Assembly (NCBI RefSeq): GCF_002245695.1
Contig: NZ_NOII01000021.1
Location: 1 to 64,000, forward strand
Length of the DNA: 64,000 nucleotides
From: Fictibacillus aquaticus
GTDB taxonomy: Bacteria; Bacillota; Bacilli; Bacillales; Fictibacillaceae
Direction of reading: 5' to 3'
Numbering within the stretch: position 1 is the stretch's first letter; every line of letters starts with the position of its first letter. Both the position numbers and the translations under genes were made by a program. A model generated the notes under the pieces. The model had not been told where the DNA came from and made no database searches. It saw only the letters and a program-made list of their open reading frames with translations. Below are positions 1 to 7,456 of this stretch, piece after piece.

Positions 1-75
1 TAATTTAATTCCTTACCTATGCTTTTGTTCAGTTTTCAAAGAACCTTTTTAACTGCTTTTTAAAGCAGCTCAACA
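1..75 (-). other. 16S rRNA operon leader (transcribed leftward)
   Basis: On the minus strand this reads as a typical bacillar rRNA leader. It contains a boxA-like antitermination stretch (minus strand GTTCTTTGAAAACTGAAC, positions 27-44) preceded by a small hairpin at 52-71. The 16S gene itself would start to the left of the window. Confidence 0.8.
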
Positions 76-104
76 ATCATACCTCTTTTTTGAATCCGTG
101 TCAA
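76..104 (-). promoter_or_regulatory. rRNA operon promoter (SigA type)
   Basis: Minus strand -35 TTGACA (99-104), a 17-base spacer and -10 TATGAT (76-81). It sits between tRNA-Ile and the 16S leader, so the rRNA operon can be transcribed both by read-through from the tRNA cluster and from this promoter. Confidence 0.8.
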
Positions 105-124
105 CCACATTTTCAAAAAAATAA

Positions 125-201
<77 letters not shown>

Positions 202-212
202 GGTAAAAGAAA

Positions 213-286
213 TGGAGCGGGTGATGAGAATCGAACTCACGACCAGAGCTTGGAAGGCTCTTGTTTTACCATTAAACTACACCCGC
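213..286 (-). tRNA. tRNA-Gly (anticodon TCC)
   Basis: Minus strand cloverleaf of 74 bases with encoded CCA and anticodon TCC. A second copy with the same sequence lies at 63208-63281. Confidence 0.95.
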
Positions 287-294
287 AAAAATCA

Positions 295-371
295 TGGTCG
301 GGAAGACAGGATTTGAACCTGCGACCCCCTGGTCCCAAACCAGGTGCTCTACCAAGCTGAGCCACTTCCCG
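295..371 (-). tRNA. tRNA-Pro (anticodon TGG)
   Basis: Minus strand cloverleaf of 77 bases with encoded CCA; the anticodon loop TTTGGGA gives TGG. Confidence 0.95.
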
Positions 372-374
372 TTA

Positions 375-451
375 TGGCGCGCCCTGAGAGATTCGAACTC
401 CCGACCTTTTGATTCGTAGTCAAACACTCTATCCAGCTGAGCTAAGGGCGC
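375..451 (-). tRNA. tRNA-Arg (anticodon ACG)
   Basis: Minus strand cloverleaf of 77 bases with encoded CCA; the loop CTACGAA gives ACG (normally modified to inosine at the first position). Confidence 0.95.
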
Positions 452-509
452 ACTATATTATTATGTTGGCGAAACACATCGGTTCGTCAAATTTAAGTGA
501 TAAGTATTT

Positions 510-595
510 TGGTGCGGTCGAGAGGACTCGAACCTCCACGGGTATACACCCACTAGCCCCTCAAGCTAGCGCGTCTGCCATTCCGCCACGACCGC
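510..595 (-). tRNA. tRNA-Leu (anticodon GAG)
   Basis: Minus strand, 86 bases with the long variable arm of a class II tRNA and encoded CCA; the loop CTTGAGG gives GAG. Confidence 0.95.
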
Positions 596-659
596 GCTGC
601 AAAGTTTGCTGCGCATTGGTCTCGCACTAAAAACTTATATGGAAACAAAAAATGAATAA

Positions 660-743
660 TGGTGCGGGTGAAGGGACTCGAACCCCCACGTCAATGACAC
701 TAGATCCTAAGTCTAGCGCGTCTGCCAATTCCGCCACACCCGC
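660..743 (-). tRNA. tRNA-Leu (anticodon TAG)
   Basis: Minus strand, 84 bases with a long variable arm and encoded CCA; the loop CTTAGGA gives TAG. Confidence 0.95.
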
Positions 744-758
744 ATTATTCAAATTAAA

Positions 759-834
759 TGGTGAGCCATGAAGGACTCGAACCTTCGACCCTCTGATTAA
801 AAGTCAGATGCTCTACCGACTGAGCTAATGGCTC
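759..834 (-). tRNA. tRNA-Lys (anticodon TTT)
   Basis: Minus strand cloverleaf of 76 bases with encoded CCA; the loop CTTTTAA gives TTT. Confidence 0.95.
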
Positions 835-913
835 ATGCTATAATGTTCGTCGGATTAATCGGTGTATCCGTCGAGACAACTCGCCGTAATTCACAATGGC
901 TTTTAAGAAAAAA

Positions 914-988
914 TGGCTGGGCTAGCAGGATTCGAACCTACGCGTGACGGAGTCAAAGTCCGTTGCCTTACCGCTTGGCTATAGCCCA
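914..988 (-). tRNA. tRNA-Gln (anticodon TTG)
   Basis: Minus strand cloverleaf of 75 bases, discriminator G and encoded CCA; the anticodon loop gives TTG. Confidence 0.95.
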
Positions 989-1017
989 TCGTTGTTGTTT
1001 TAATTTTAAAAAATAAA

Positions 1018-1093
1018 TGGCGGACCCGACCGGGGTCGAACCGGCGATCTCCTGCGTGACAGGCAGGCATGTTAACCACTACACCACGGATCC
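1018..1093 (-). tRNA. tRNA-Asp (anticodon GTC)
   Basis: Minus strand cloverleaf of 76 bases with discriminator G and encoded CCA; the loop CTGTCAC gives GTC. Confidence 0.95.
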
Positions 1094-1125
1094 GCAATGA
1101 TATGAAACTAAATTAAGTAAGTTGA

Positions 1126-1200
1126 TGGTGACCCGTACGGGATTCGAACCCGTGTTACCGCCGTGAAAGGGCGGTGTCTTAACCGCTTGACCAACGGGCC
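1126..1200 (-). tRNA. tRNA-Glu (anticodon TTC)
   Basis: Minus strand cloverleaf of 75 bases with encoded CCA and anticodon TTC. A second copy lies at 63705-63779. Confidence 0.95.
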
Positions 1201-1203
1201 ATC

Positions 1204-1294
1204 TGGCAGAGAAGAAGGGATTCGAACCCTCGCACCGCGTTAGCGATCTACTCCCTTAGCAGGGGAGCCCCTTGAGCCACTTGGGTACTTCTCT
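1204..1294 (-). tRNA. tRNA-Ser (anticodon GCT)
   Basis: Minus strand, 91 bases with the long serine variable arm and encoded CCA; the loop CTGCTAA gives GCT. Confidence 0.95.
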
Positions 1295-1300
1295 GTAATA

Positions 1301-1375
1301 TGGCTCCACAGGCAGGACTCGAACCTGCGACCGATCGGTTAACAGCCGATAGCTCTACCACTGAGCTACTGTGGA
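1301..1375 (-). tRNA. tRNA-Asn (anticodon GTT)
   Basis: Minus strand, 75 bases with encoded CCA and anticodon GTT. It is the first gene of this cluster. A second copy at 63863-63937 heads the other cluster. Confidence 0.95.
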
Positions 1376-1396
1376 ATGCTTTTAAAGACAATTAAT

Positions 1397-1425
1397 ATCT
1401 TAATACTTTAAGCTTCAGATGTCAA
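1397..1425 (-). promoter_or_regulatory. promoter of the left tRNA cluster (SigA type)
   Basis: Minus strand -35 TTGACA (1420-1425), 17-base spacer, -10 TAAGAT (1397-1402). The start site would fall about 15 bases before tRNA-Asn. A plus-strand terminator-like hairpin with a T run (1425-1447) abuts the -35 box. Confidence 0.75.
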
Positions 1426-1528
1426 CCTGTTTTTCACAGGTTTTTTTCTTGTTGTTATCGCGTGTTTTACGTAATGTCCAACAGCGACTTAATTAAATTA
1501 TCACATATTGCATGCAGTAGTCAATAAC

Positions 1529-1993
1529 TTATTCAGAAATTATATGAATTAGTTTTCCTCTGCATCTTCCGCACACATATTTAGCCGTGTTTACTCTTCT
1601 CTTGCGCTTGAACGACACATTACAGTCTGTGCATTTATAGAGATGTTTATAAGCTTCTTTTCGAATTGCGCCAGGCAACGACTGGCAGAACCTCGCGCCT
1701 CCAACCTCCTCCAGCAGCTGCCGGAATTCGGGGTCTCGATGCTTGTATCCCCTGCTTTCTATATGAAGGTGATAATGAACAAGCTCATGTTTGATGATGC
1801 TGACCAGCGCTTCTTCACCAAAGATCTCGTATTGCTTTGGATTGATCTCGATATCGTGGCTCCGCAGCAGATAGCGTCCGCCGGTCGTTTTTAAGCGGCT
1901 GTTAAACCGGGCGGTATGCCGAAACGGCTTATGAAAGAAGTCTCTAGAAATTGATTCTGTTAAAAGCTGCAGCTGCTGCTGATCCATGTTCAC
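1529..1993 (-). CDS. SprT-like zinc protein (YdcK)
   Basis: A 154-residue SprT-family protein, equivalent by position and sequence to Bacillus subtilis YdcK. The metal-site motif HELVH is at residues 69-73, followed by HLH. Two CxxC pairs near residues 121-124 and 141-144 form the C-terminal zinc ribbon. Eukaryotic relatives include DNA-protein crosslink proteases; the bacterial role is not established. The start has a GAGGTGG ribosome-binding site 8 bases upstream; a second ATG two codons later is also possible. It lies immediately upstream of the tRNA promoter and diverges from cmpA. Confidence 0.85.
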   Translation of the reverse strand: MNMDQQQLQLLTESISRDFFHKPFRHTARFNSRLKTTGGRYLLRSHDIEINPKQYEIFGEEALVSIIKHELVHYHLHIESRGYKHRDPEFRQLLEEVGGARFCQSLPGAIRKEAYKHLYKCTDCNVSFKRKRRVNTAKYVCGRCRGKLIHIISE

Positions 1994-2032
1994 GCCACCT
2001 CAAGTTTTGGTTCACACTAACAAGCGTTCTTA

Positions 2033-2041
2033 CATAAACTA
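2033..2041 (+). promoter_or_regulatory. possible sporulation (SigE/SigK-type) -10 element for cmpA
   Basis: CATAAACT(A) resembles the SigE -10 consensus CATACAMT and the SigK -10 CATANNNTA. It lies 38 bases before the cmpA start. No convincing -35 was seen, so this is a weak call that rests partly on knowing that B. subtilis cmpA is expressed in the mother cell. Confidence 0.3.
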
Positions 2042-2079
2042 AAACACAACATCAGACGGTTCGCAAGGAGGTCATTCGC

Positions 2080-2214
2080 ATGCCTGTGTGGTTCAAACGT
2101 CAGCTTCGCCGTGCGTATTATCAGAAAGACCGCTACCAGATCCGCTTGTTAAACCAGTGCTGGTTTTTTTATAACAAAAAAAACACTGCCTTAAAGGAGA
2201 GTCAAAATCCTTAA
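2080..2214 (+). CDS. cmpA: CmpA, cortex morphogenetic protein
   Basis: A 44-residue basic peptide beginning MPVWFKRQLRRAYYQKD and continuing through YQIRLLNQCWFFY. It closely matches B. subtilis CmpA (37 residues; conserved YQIKLLNQCWYFY core). CmpA is a mother-cell adaptor that works with ClpXP to remove SpoIVA from defective spore coats. An AAGGAGG ribosome-binding site lies 8 bases upstream. As in B. subtilis, it sits between the sprT-like gene and tex. The last 10 or so codons run through the shared terminator hairpin, making it longer than the usual protein. Among the clearest signs of a spore former here. Confidence 0.85.
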   Translation: MPVWFKRQLRRAYYQKDRYQIRLLNQCWFFYNKKNTALKESQNP

Positions 2215-2226
2215 AGAGGCAGTGCT
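2183..2226. terminator. bidirectional terminator between cmpA and tex
   Basis: Arms CACTGCC (2184-2190) and GGCAGTG (2218-2224), extended by TTAAAGG/CCTTAAA, with T runs on both sides. It serves the convergent genes tex and cmpA and overlaps the cmpA 3' end. Confidence 0.75.
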
Positions 2227-2233
2227 TTATTTT

Positions 2234-4429
2234 TTAGCTATTTTTTTGCGGGTTAACCATCGTGAGTGCGATGCGTTCCTTTTTCAGATCAACTGAGTCG
2301 ACCCAAACGGTTACGACCTGTCCTACACTTACCACTTCCATTGGATTTTTCACAAAACGTGTAGTGAGCTTAGAGATATGGACGAGCCCATCCTGCTTTA
2401 CTCCGATATCGACGAACGCACCGAAGTCGACAACGTTACGGACAGTTCCTTGGAGTTCCATGCCAGATTTGAGATCTTCCATTTTCAATACATCTGTCTT
2501 CAAGACTGGTCCTTCGAGTTCATCACGCGGATCTCTTCCCGGACGCGATAACCCTTCAATAATATCCTTAAGCGTCGGCACGCCGATGTTCAGTTTTTCG
2601 GATACGTCATTTACAGACAACTGAGAAAGTTTTTCCTTAACAGTCTCGGTTCCGATTGTTTTAACGGACTCTCCGATTTCCTCCAGCACTCTTTTCGCGG
2701 CATCATAGCTCTCAGGATGGATGCCAGTCCCGTCTAGCGGCTGCTTGCCGCCTTGGATGCGGAGGAAGCCGATCGCCTGCTCATATGTTTTCGCACCTAG
2801 ACGCGGGATTTTCTTCAATTCGCTGCGGCTGCTGAACTTTCCGATTTCATCACGCTGTTTAACGATGTTCTGGGCAACTGTTTTAGAAAGCCCTGATACA
2901 TATTGCAGCAGTGATGCCGATGCAGTATTTACGTTAACGCCGACAAGGTTTACCGCTGTTTCAACGACAAACGTTACCTCTTCATTCAGGCGTTTTTGTG
3001 ATACATCATGCTGATACTGGCCGACTCCGATTGATTTCGGATCGATTTTTACGAGCTCTGCAAGCGGGTCCTGAAGTCTTCTGGCGATTGAGATCGCGCT
3101 TCGTTCTTCTACTTGAAGATCAGGGAATTCTTCTCTTGCCACTGGCGACGCAGAGTACACGCTTGCTCCTGCTTCGTTTACGATGACATAAGCCACTTTG
3201 CTGTCGATGCTTTGAATCGTGTTGACGATAAACTGCTCGGTCTCGCGGGAAGCCGTTCCGTTCCCGATGGCGATCAGCTCGATTCCGTATTTTTCGATCA
3301 GCTGCTGGACAATTTTGGCCGACTTTTCAACCTCTGAACGTGGCGGGGTAGGATAAATCGTTTGAATGTGAAGAACCTTTCCTGTTTCGTCCACAACTCC
3401 AAGTTTGCAGCCTGTGCGGTAAGCCGGGTCAACTCCAAGGACCATCTTTCCTTTTAACGGAGCTTGCAGCAATAGGCTTTTAACGTTTTCAGAAAAAATG
3501 TGAATGGCTCGCTCTTCTGCTGTTTCGGTCAGCTCTGTTCGGATCTCACGCTCAATAGAAGGAGCAATCAGGCGTTTATACCCGTCCTCAATCGCTGCTT
3601 TTATGTATTGAGCCGATGGTGACTGAGGTTTCTTAATTAATTGGCGTAGCAATCTCGAGATAATATCCTCTTCAGGCGCTGTGACTGCTACCTTCAGAAC
3701 ATCCTCTCTTTCTCCCCTGTTCACAGCCAGCACGCGGTGAGGAACGATTTTGCTGACAGCTTCTTCGTACTCGTAGTACATTTCATATATTTTCTTTTCA
3801 TCTTTGTCTGCGTTTTTGGTGGCGGATGTTTTTATTGCGCCTTTTTTAAATGTCAGCTCGCGAATCCATTTACGGGTTGCCGGCTCATCTGATACGGTTT
3901 CAGCGATAATGTCCATCGCCCCTTGAAGCGCCTCTTCTGCCGTCGAAACACCTTTATCCTGATTGATGTAAGCAGCCGCTTCTTTATTAACCGGGTCGCT
4001 TGTTAATTGAAGAAGCCACGACGCCAGCGGTTCAAGTCCTTTTTCTTTTGCTGCAGATGCCCTTGTCCTTCTTTTTTGCTTGTATGGGCGGTAGAGGTCT
4101 TCCACTTCCTGCAGTTTGGATGCTTTTAATATGTCATTGCGCAGTTCTTCTGTTAGTTTATCTTGTTCTTCTATAAGCCGGATGACTTCTGCTTTTCTGG
4201 ATTTTAAATTTTCAAGGTACTGCCACCTGTCCATGACTGCCTTGATTTGTACTTCATCCAGGCCGCCTGTCAGCTCTTTTCTGTAGCGGGCAATAAACGG
4301 CACTGTGTTCCCTTCGTTTAAAAGCGCGATAACATTCTCGACCTGTTTTAGCTTTATTTCGAGTTCCTTTGCGATCACACTAGTTTCATTTCCCGCAGCA
4401 GCGGGTTTTCTTTCGGTCACCTGTTCCAT
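2234..4429 (-). CDS. tex: Tex/YdcI, S1-domain RNA-binding protein
   Basis: A 731-residue Tex family protein (B. subtilis YdcI, about 719 residues). It has the N-terminal helical region, a YqgF/RNase H-like domain in the middle (segment MVLGVDPAYRTG), tandem helix-hairpin-helix motifs, and a C-terminal S1 domain with DFGAFVDIG. Tex proteins bind nucleic acid and influence transcription; the exact task is unclear. I chose the ATG at 4429, preceded by AGAAGGGAG. A GTG nine codons earlier lacks a usable ribosome-binding site and lies almost on a TATAAT box (4461-4466). Confidence 0.9.
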   Translation of the reverse strand: MEQVTERKPAAAGNETSVIAKELEIKLKQVENVIALLNEGNTVPFIARYRKELTGGLDEVQIKAVMDRWQYLENLKSRKAEVIRLIEEQDKLTEELRNDILKASKLQEVEDLYRPYKQKRRTRASAAKEKGLEPLASWLLQLTSDPVNKEAAAYINQDKGVSTAEEALQGAMDIIAETVSDEPATRKWIRELTFKKGAIKTSATKNADKDEKKIYEMYYEYEEAVSKIVPHRVLAVNRGEREDVLKVAVTAPEEDIISRLLRQLIKKPQSPSAQYIKAAIEDGYKRLIAPSIEREIRTELTETAEERAIHIFSENVKSLLLQAPLKGKMVLGVDPAYRTGCKLGVVDETGKVLHIQTIYPTPPRSEVEKSAKIVQQLIEKYGIELIAIGNGTASRETEQFIVNTIQSIDSKVAYVIVNEAGASVYSASPVAREEFPDLQVEERSAISIARRLQDPLAELVKIDPKSIGVGQYQHDVSQKRLNEEVTFVVETAVNLVGVNVNTASASLLQYVSGLSKTVAQNIVKQRDEIGKFSSRSELKKIPRLGAKTYEQAIGFLRIQGGKQPLDGTGIHPESYDAAKRVLEEIGESVKTIGTETVKEKLSQLSVNDVSEKLNIGVPTLKDIIEGLSRPGRDPRDELEGPVLKTDVLKMEDLKSGMELQGTVRNVVDFGAFVDIGVKQDGLVHISKLTTRFVKNPMEVVSVGQVVTVWVDSVDLKKERIALTMVNPQKNS

Positions 4430-4498
4430 TAATACGACAGCTCCCTTCTGATTCACCCTTTTATTATAGCTGTTTTTGTCACCTATGTTGCTTTTTTA

Positions 4499-4727
4499 AA
4501 GAATTCAGAGAAGAGGTTGATCTCCGTTTCAGGCGCACGCTTTCCGCGGGGCGTCCGGTGAGCCCCTTTGCCGCTGCGCGACCTAAAGGGTCTCACCTGG
4601 CCGCTCGTCCCGCAGGACAAGGAAGGCTTCGGCAGCCCTACATCGCACGAAGAAAATGTGAAGTTCATTTTCGAGGAGTCGGCGCCTTACACTCCGATCA
4701 ACTTATCAAAGATGGATGCAGGATGAA
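4499..4727 (+). repeat. GC-rich hairpin element, copy R1 (long form)
   Basis: First of a family of interoperonic elements. The core (4516-4702) starts GTTGATC and ends GATCAAC. The central stem is GGTGAG...CTCACC with CCCTTT/AAAGGG pairing. The long form carries about 58 extra bases containing a second small hairpin before the 3' segment GGAGTCGGCGCC. It fills most of the gap between tex and the next gene. Confidence 0.8.
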
Positions 4728-4872
4728 TATCGTATATTATGAAAGATTAGCCTGCCAAGCAATTCTACATGAATTAGCCGTTGAAGCTTAACTTACACCC
4801 TCGAAGCCCTTCCACTGAGTGAAAACCACGCAACAACAACCTTTTAGAAAAGGCACTTTCTTTACTTTACGA

Positions 4873-4911
4873 CGAAAAGGACCTCCTGCCGGTTAAGGAG
4901 GAAGCCCTTTG
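4873..4911 (-). terminator. terminator after the small membrane protein gene
   Basis: Minus strand hairpin with arms AAGGgctTCCTCC and GGAGGtCCTT followed by TTTTC, directly after the stop of the gene at 4913-5107. Confidence 0.5.
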
Positions 4912-4912
4912 C

Positions 4913-5107
4913 TTAAAAAGTTTCTATTTTTTTCTCCTCTTGCTCAGCTGTGCCGCTTCTCTCTTCATCGTCGGCGTCACTCATTTTCCGTTTTGCAGTC
5001 TGTCTGTATTTAAGATGGGAGGTATCATATTCCGCATACCCAAGAAAAATCCTAACAGCAGCGTAAAGAATGAGTATTGCGATCATAATCCAAAAGCCGG
5101 CGCCCAT
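4913..5107 (-). CDS. small membrane protein of unknown function
   Basis: I do not recognise this 64-residue protein. It has one N-terminal membrane span (about residues 4-22, FWIMIAILILYAAVRIF) and a charged tail rich in Asp, Glu and Lys. A strong GAGAGGGGG ribosome-binding site lies 7 bases before the ATG, and terminators bound it on both sides, which supports a real gene. It lies downstream of the sigB operon but separate from it. Confidence 0.55.
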   Translation of the reverse strand: MGAGFWIMIAILILYAAVRIFLGYAEYDTSHLKYRQTAKRKMSDADDEERSGTAEQEEKKIETF

Positions 5108-5170
5108 TTAGATGCCCCCTCTCTATTCATCTTATAGAGAGGGAAACAAAATTATTTCTTTAAGGAAACA

Positions 5171-5214
5171 AAAAAACGCAGAGACCTTTTAAATAAAAAA
5201 AGTCGCTGCGTTTT
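5171..5214 (-). terminator. terminator of the sigB operon
   Basis: Minus strand stem AAAACGCAG...CTGCGTTTT with a long T run, immediately after rsbX. Confidence 0.8.
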
Positions 5215-5824
5215 ATTCAACTGGTTTTACTCTTCCTACAATACACGTTGCGTCATCAGCAGTATTTACCGGGAGCTGACTAATATAAAACAATGCATCC
5301 TCGGGGGATACCATGCGCGAGAGAATGTTGCGGCTCTGCGTATGAATCTCCATTCCGTCAGAGTACAGCATAAAAGCAGCTTCACCGTGATAAGAAAATT
5401 GCTGAATCTTGAATTTTTGCGGCTTGCCTGCTAGAAATCCAAGCGTAGAAAGGGGATGAACCACCTTTTCATCTCTCGGGGCTAGCATAAAGCGGATATT
5501 TCCGACACTCGCATAACTGACGGTCTCTGCTGCATAATCAAATTTAACAATCGCTAAGACTGCACCGCGCGTCTGCTTTAGAACCGTATTGCAGCGTTCC
5601 ATAAGGTCGCTGATTTCCTCAGAGTGATACTCTTCTACTATATTCATCGCTGCCTTGGATGCATCTTTAGCCAATGAGCCGCTGCCTAGTCCATCTGCTA
5701 GTGCACAGATGAAATATTGCGGTGTTTCAAGAAAGAAAAAACTATCTCCGCAAAGATCGTTTCCGCCTTTAGGCACCTGAAAAGCCGACACTTTGACCTT
5801 GTTGAAGCTATGGTGTTCGATCAT
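5213..5824 (-). CDS. rsbX: RsbX, serine phosphatase of the stressosome
   Basis: A 203-residue PP2C-type phosphatase matching RsbX, the negative-feedback enzyme that dephosphorylates RsbS and RsbR and resets the stressosome after stress. Metal-binding Asp-Gly motifs are visible as ADGLGSG (near residue 43) and SDGMEI (near 155). It is the last gene of the rsbRST-UVW-sigB-rsbX operon. Its start overlaps the sigB stop by four bases, indicating translational coupling. Confidence 0.93.
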   Translation of the reverse strand: MIEHHSFNKVKVSAFQVPKGGNDLCGDSFFFLETPQYFICALADGLGSGSLAKDASKAAMNIVEEYHSEEISDLMERCNTVLKQTRGAVLAIVKFDYAAETVSYASVGNIRFMLAPRDEKVVHPLSTLGFLAGKPQKFKIQQFSYHGEAAFMLYSDGMEIHTQSRNILSRMVSPEDALFYISQLPVNTADDATCIVGRVKPVE

Positions 5825-6612
5825 TTCAAAGCCTCCGAAGGGGAAACCCGGATCGCTTCACGCAGCTTTTCGAGAGCACGTCTCTGCAGACGTGAAACGT
5901 GCATTTGCGAAATATCTAGACGTTCGCCCGTTTCCTTCTGGCTCAAGTTTTCAAAATACGTGCATTGCAGAATTTCTTTTTCTCTATCGGTTAATACTTC
6001 AAATGCTTTTTGCAGCAGCATCTGCTTGTCCACTTGATCGAATCCGCCGTCATCTGAACCAACGAGATCCAGCAGTGTGACTGTGCTGCCTTCCTGATCT
6101 GCCTCGATCGTGCTGTCCACAGATAGAGCCTGGTAGCTTTTGCCCATCTCCATCGTTTCCAGCACTTCTTCCTCCGTGACCTCGAGATAATCAGCGATCT
6201 CATAGATTTTCGGAGAACGCTGCAGGCTCGTTGTCAATTCCTCTACTGCCCGCTTAATTCGAGGTCCGAGTTCTTTAATGCGGCGCGGCACATGCACGCT
6301 CCACGTTTTATCGCGGATAAACCGTTTGATTTCGCCGACAATCGTTGGGACAGCAAACGATTCAAATGAACGGCCGAACGTTTTGTCATAACGGCGGATT
6401 GCCGCCAAGAGTCCAATCATTCCAACCTGAACTAAATCATCGTGAATAATTTTGCCTTTTGAAAATTTCCTAGCCAATGAATGAACAAGATCTCCGTATT
6501 GATGAACGAGATGTGTCTGCAATTCCTCGTTAGTTGGATCAATCTGGAGTTCATCAATCCATTCATAAATTTGTTCTTTACTGTGAAGATGCTGGCGAGG
6601 TCCGGTCGACAT
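5821..6612 (-). CDS. sigB: RNA polymerase sigma factor SigB
   Basis: A 263-residue group 3 sigma factor of the general stress response. Region 2 includes HDDLVQVGMIGLLAAIRRYD and the core segment FAVPTIVGEIKRF. Region 3 has VHVPRRIKELGPRIK. Region 4.2 ends in SQKETGERLDISQMHVSRLQ. All are nearly identical to B. subtilis SigB. I chose the ATG at 6612 (MSTGPRQH) with a GGAGG-type site; an ATG five codons upstream is less well placed. The gene overlaps the end of rsbW by about 35 bases. SigB-type promoters occur at several places in this window. Confidence 0.95.
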   Translation of the reverse strand: MSTGPRQHLHSKEQIYEWIDELQIDPTNEELQTHLVHQYGDLVHSLARKFSKGKIIHDDLVQVGMIGLLAAIRRYDKTFGRSFESFAVPTIVGEIKRFIRDKTWSVHVPRRIKELGPRIKRAVEELTTSLQRSPKIYEIADYLEVTEEEVLETMEMGKSYQALSVDSTIEADQEGSTVTLLDLVGSDDGGFDQVDKQMLLQKAFEVLTDREKEILQCTYFENLSQKETGERLDISQMHVSRLQRRALEKLREAIRVSPSEALK

Positions 6613-7060
6613 TTTCCTCCACCTCATCTCTGTGAAGATACTTCGTCATCATGACCATGACGCCTGCTTCACCACTGATTTCTACCTTATCCATAAGTGT
6701 TTCAATCAGGAAGAGGCCCAAACCTCCTTCGGTTAGCTGTTCAACCGGCTTACCGTCAACAGGGCCGAGGTTTTCTGTCACCTTGTTATAATCAAAACTT
6801 TTTCCTTGGTCAACGACTGTAACTTCCAATCTGTCGTCATGAAGATTGCAGCCAATGCGGATCTGGCCTAATTCTGCATCGCTGTAAGCATGGTTAACAA
6901 CATTCGTACAAGCTTCAGAAACAGCAATCTTAATATCCTCTATTTCATCGAAAGCAAAACCCATTCGGTTTGCGATTCCTGAGATCGTCAGGCGCACAAC
7001 TCCGACAAAGTCTGGTTTTGCTGGTACGGTCATTTCCAAATAGTCAGAGGCTGTATTCAT
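6578..7060 (-). CDS. rsbW: RsbW, anti-SigB factor and serine kinase
   Basis: A 160-residue GHKL-type kinase. RsbW binds and inhibits SigB, and phosphorylates RsbV. The N box is EACTNVVNHAY (Asn53), and the glycine-rich ATP lid is TEGGLGLFLIETLMD. Its start overlaps rsbV by four bases and its end overlaps sigB, the usual arrangement for stoichiometric production of the partners. Confidence 0.95.
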   Translation of the reverse strand: MNTASDYLEMTVPAKPDFVGVVRLTISGIANRMGFAFDEIEDIKIAVSEACTNVVNHAYSDAELGQIRIGCNLHDDRLEVTVVDQGKSFDYNKVTENLGPVDGKPVEQLTEGGLGLFLIETLMDKVEISGEAGVMVMMTKYLHRDEVEENVDRTSPASSQ

Positions 7061-7389
7061 TTGGCCTCCCCCTTTACCTCATTCTCGATGTCCATTACTT
7101 CCGTAAGGCCGGTAATTTCAAAAATGCGGCGGACCCTTTCGGTCATGCCTCGAAGCTTCATAGAACTGTTGTTAGCTTTTGTAGATTTCAAAGCGCCAAC
7201 AAAGATTCCAAGCCCCGTGCTATCCATATATTCAATCCCGGACAGATCAATAATAATTTCCTGTCCTTCTTTTTCTGTTAACGGAACAAGCACTTCTTTT
7301 AATTTGGGAGCCGTATATGCGTCTACTTCTCCAGCTAGTTTTAATGAATGAGTTTGTTCGATAGTGTGATGGTTAATTTGCAAATTCAT
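7057..7389 (-). CDS. rsbV: RsbV, anti-anti-sigma factor
   Basis: A 110-residue STAS protein. Unphosphorylated RsbV captures RsbW and releases SigB. The phosphorylation site is Ser56 in YMDSTGLG, the same position as in B. subtilis. I chose the ATG at 7389, with a GGGGGG ribosome-binding site, over an upstream ATG that would lie inside the SigB promoter region. It is the first gene transcribed from the internal SigB promoter. Confidence 0.95.
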   Translation of the reverse strand: MNLQINHHTIEQTHSLKLAGEVDAYTAPKLKEVLVPLTEKEGQEIIIDLSGIEYMDSTGLGIFVGALKSTKANNSSMKLRGMTERVRRIFEITGLTEVMDIENEVKGEAK

Positions 7390-7430
7390 TATTTTCCCCC
7401 CAGGGTTAAATTTAAAACGGATAAAATACA

Positions 7431-7456
7431 ATACCCTTGTTTTGAATGTGCTAAAC
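7431..7456 (-). promoter_or_regulatory. SigB-dependent promoter for rsbV-rsbW-sigB-rsbX
   Basis: Minus strand -35 GTTTAG (7451-7456), 14-base spacer, -10 GGGTAT (7431-7436), matching the SigB consensus GTTTAA-N12-14-GGGTAT. The -35 box overlaps the rsbU stop codon. It gives positive autoregulation of sigB as in B. subtilis. Confidence 0.85.

Noticed and set aside
4483-4791. Open frames inside hairpin elements R1, R2 and R4 (for example sequences like LPSLSCGTSGQVRPF)
   Set aside because: The same residues recur in each element copy because the repeat is GC-rich and lacks stops; there is no start signal and the DNA is clearly a structured repeat.
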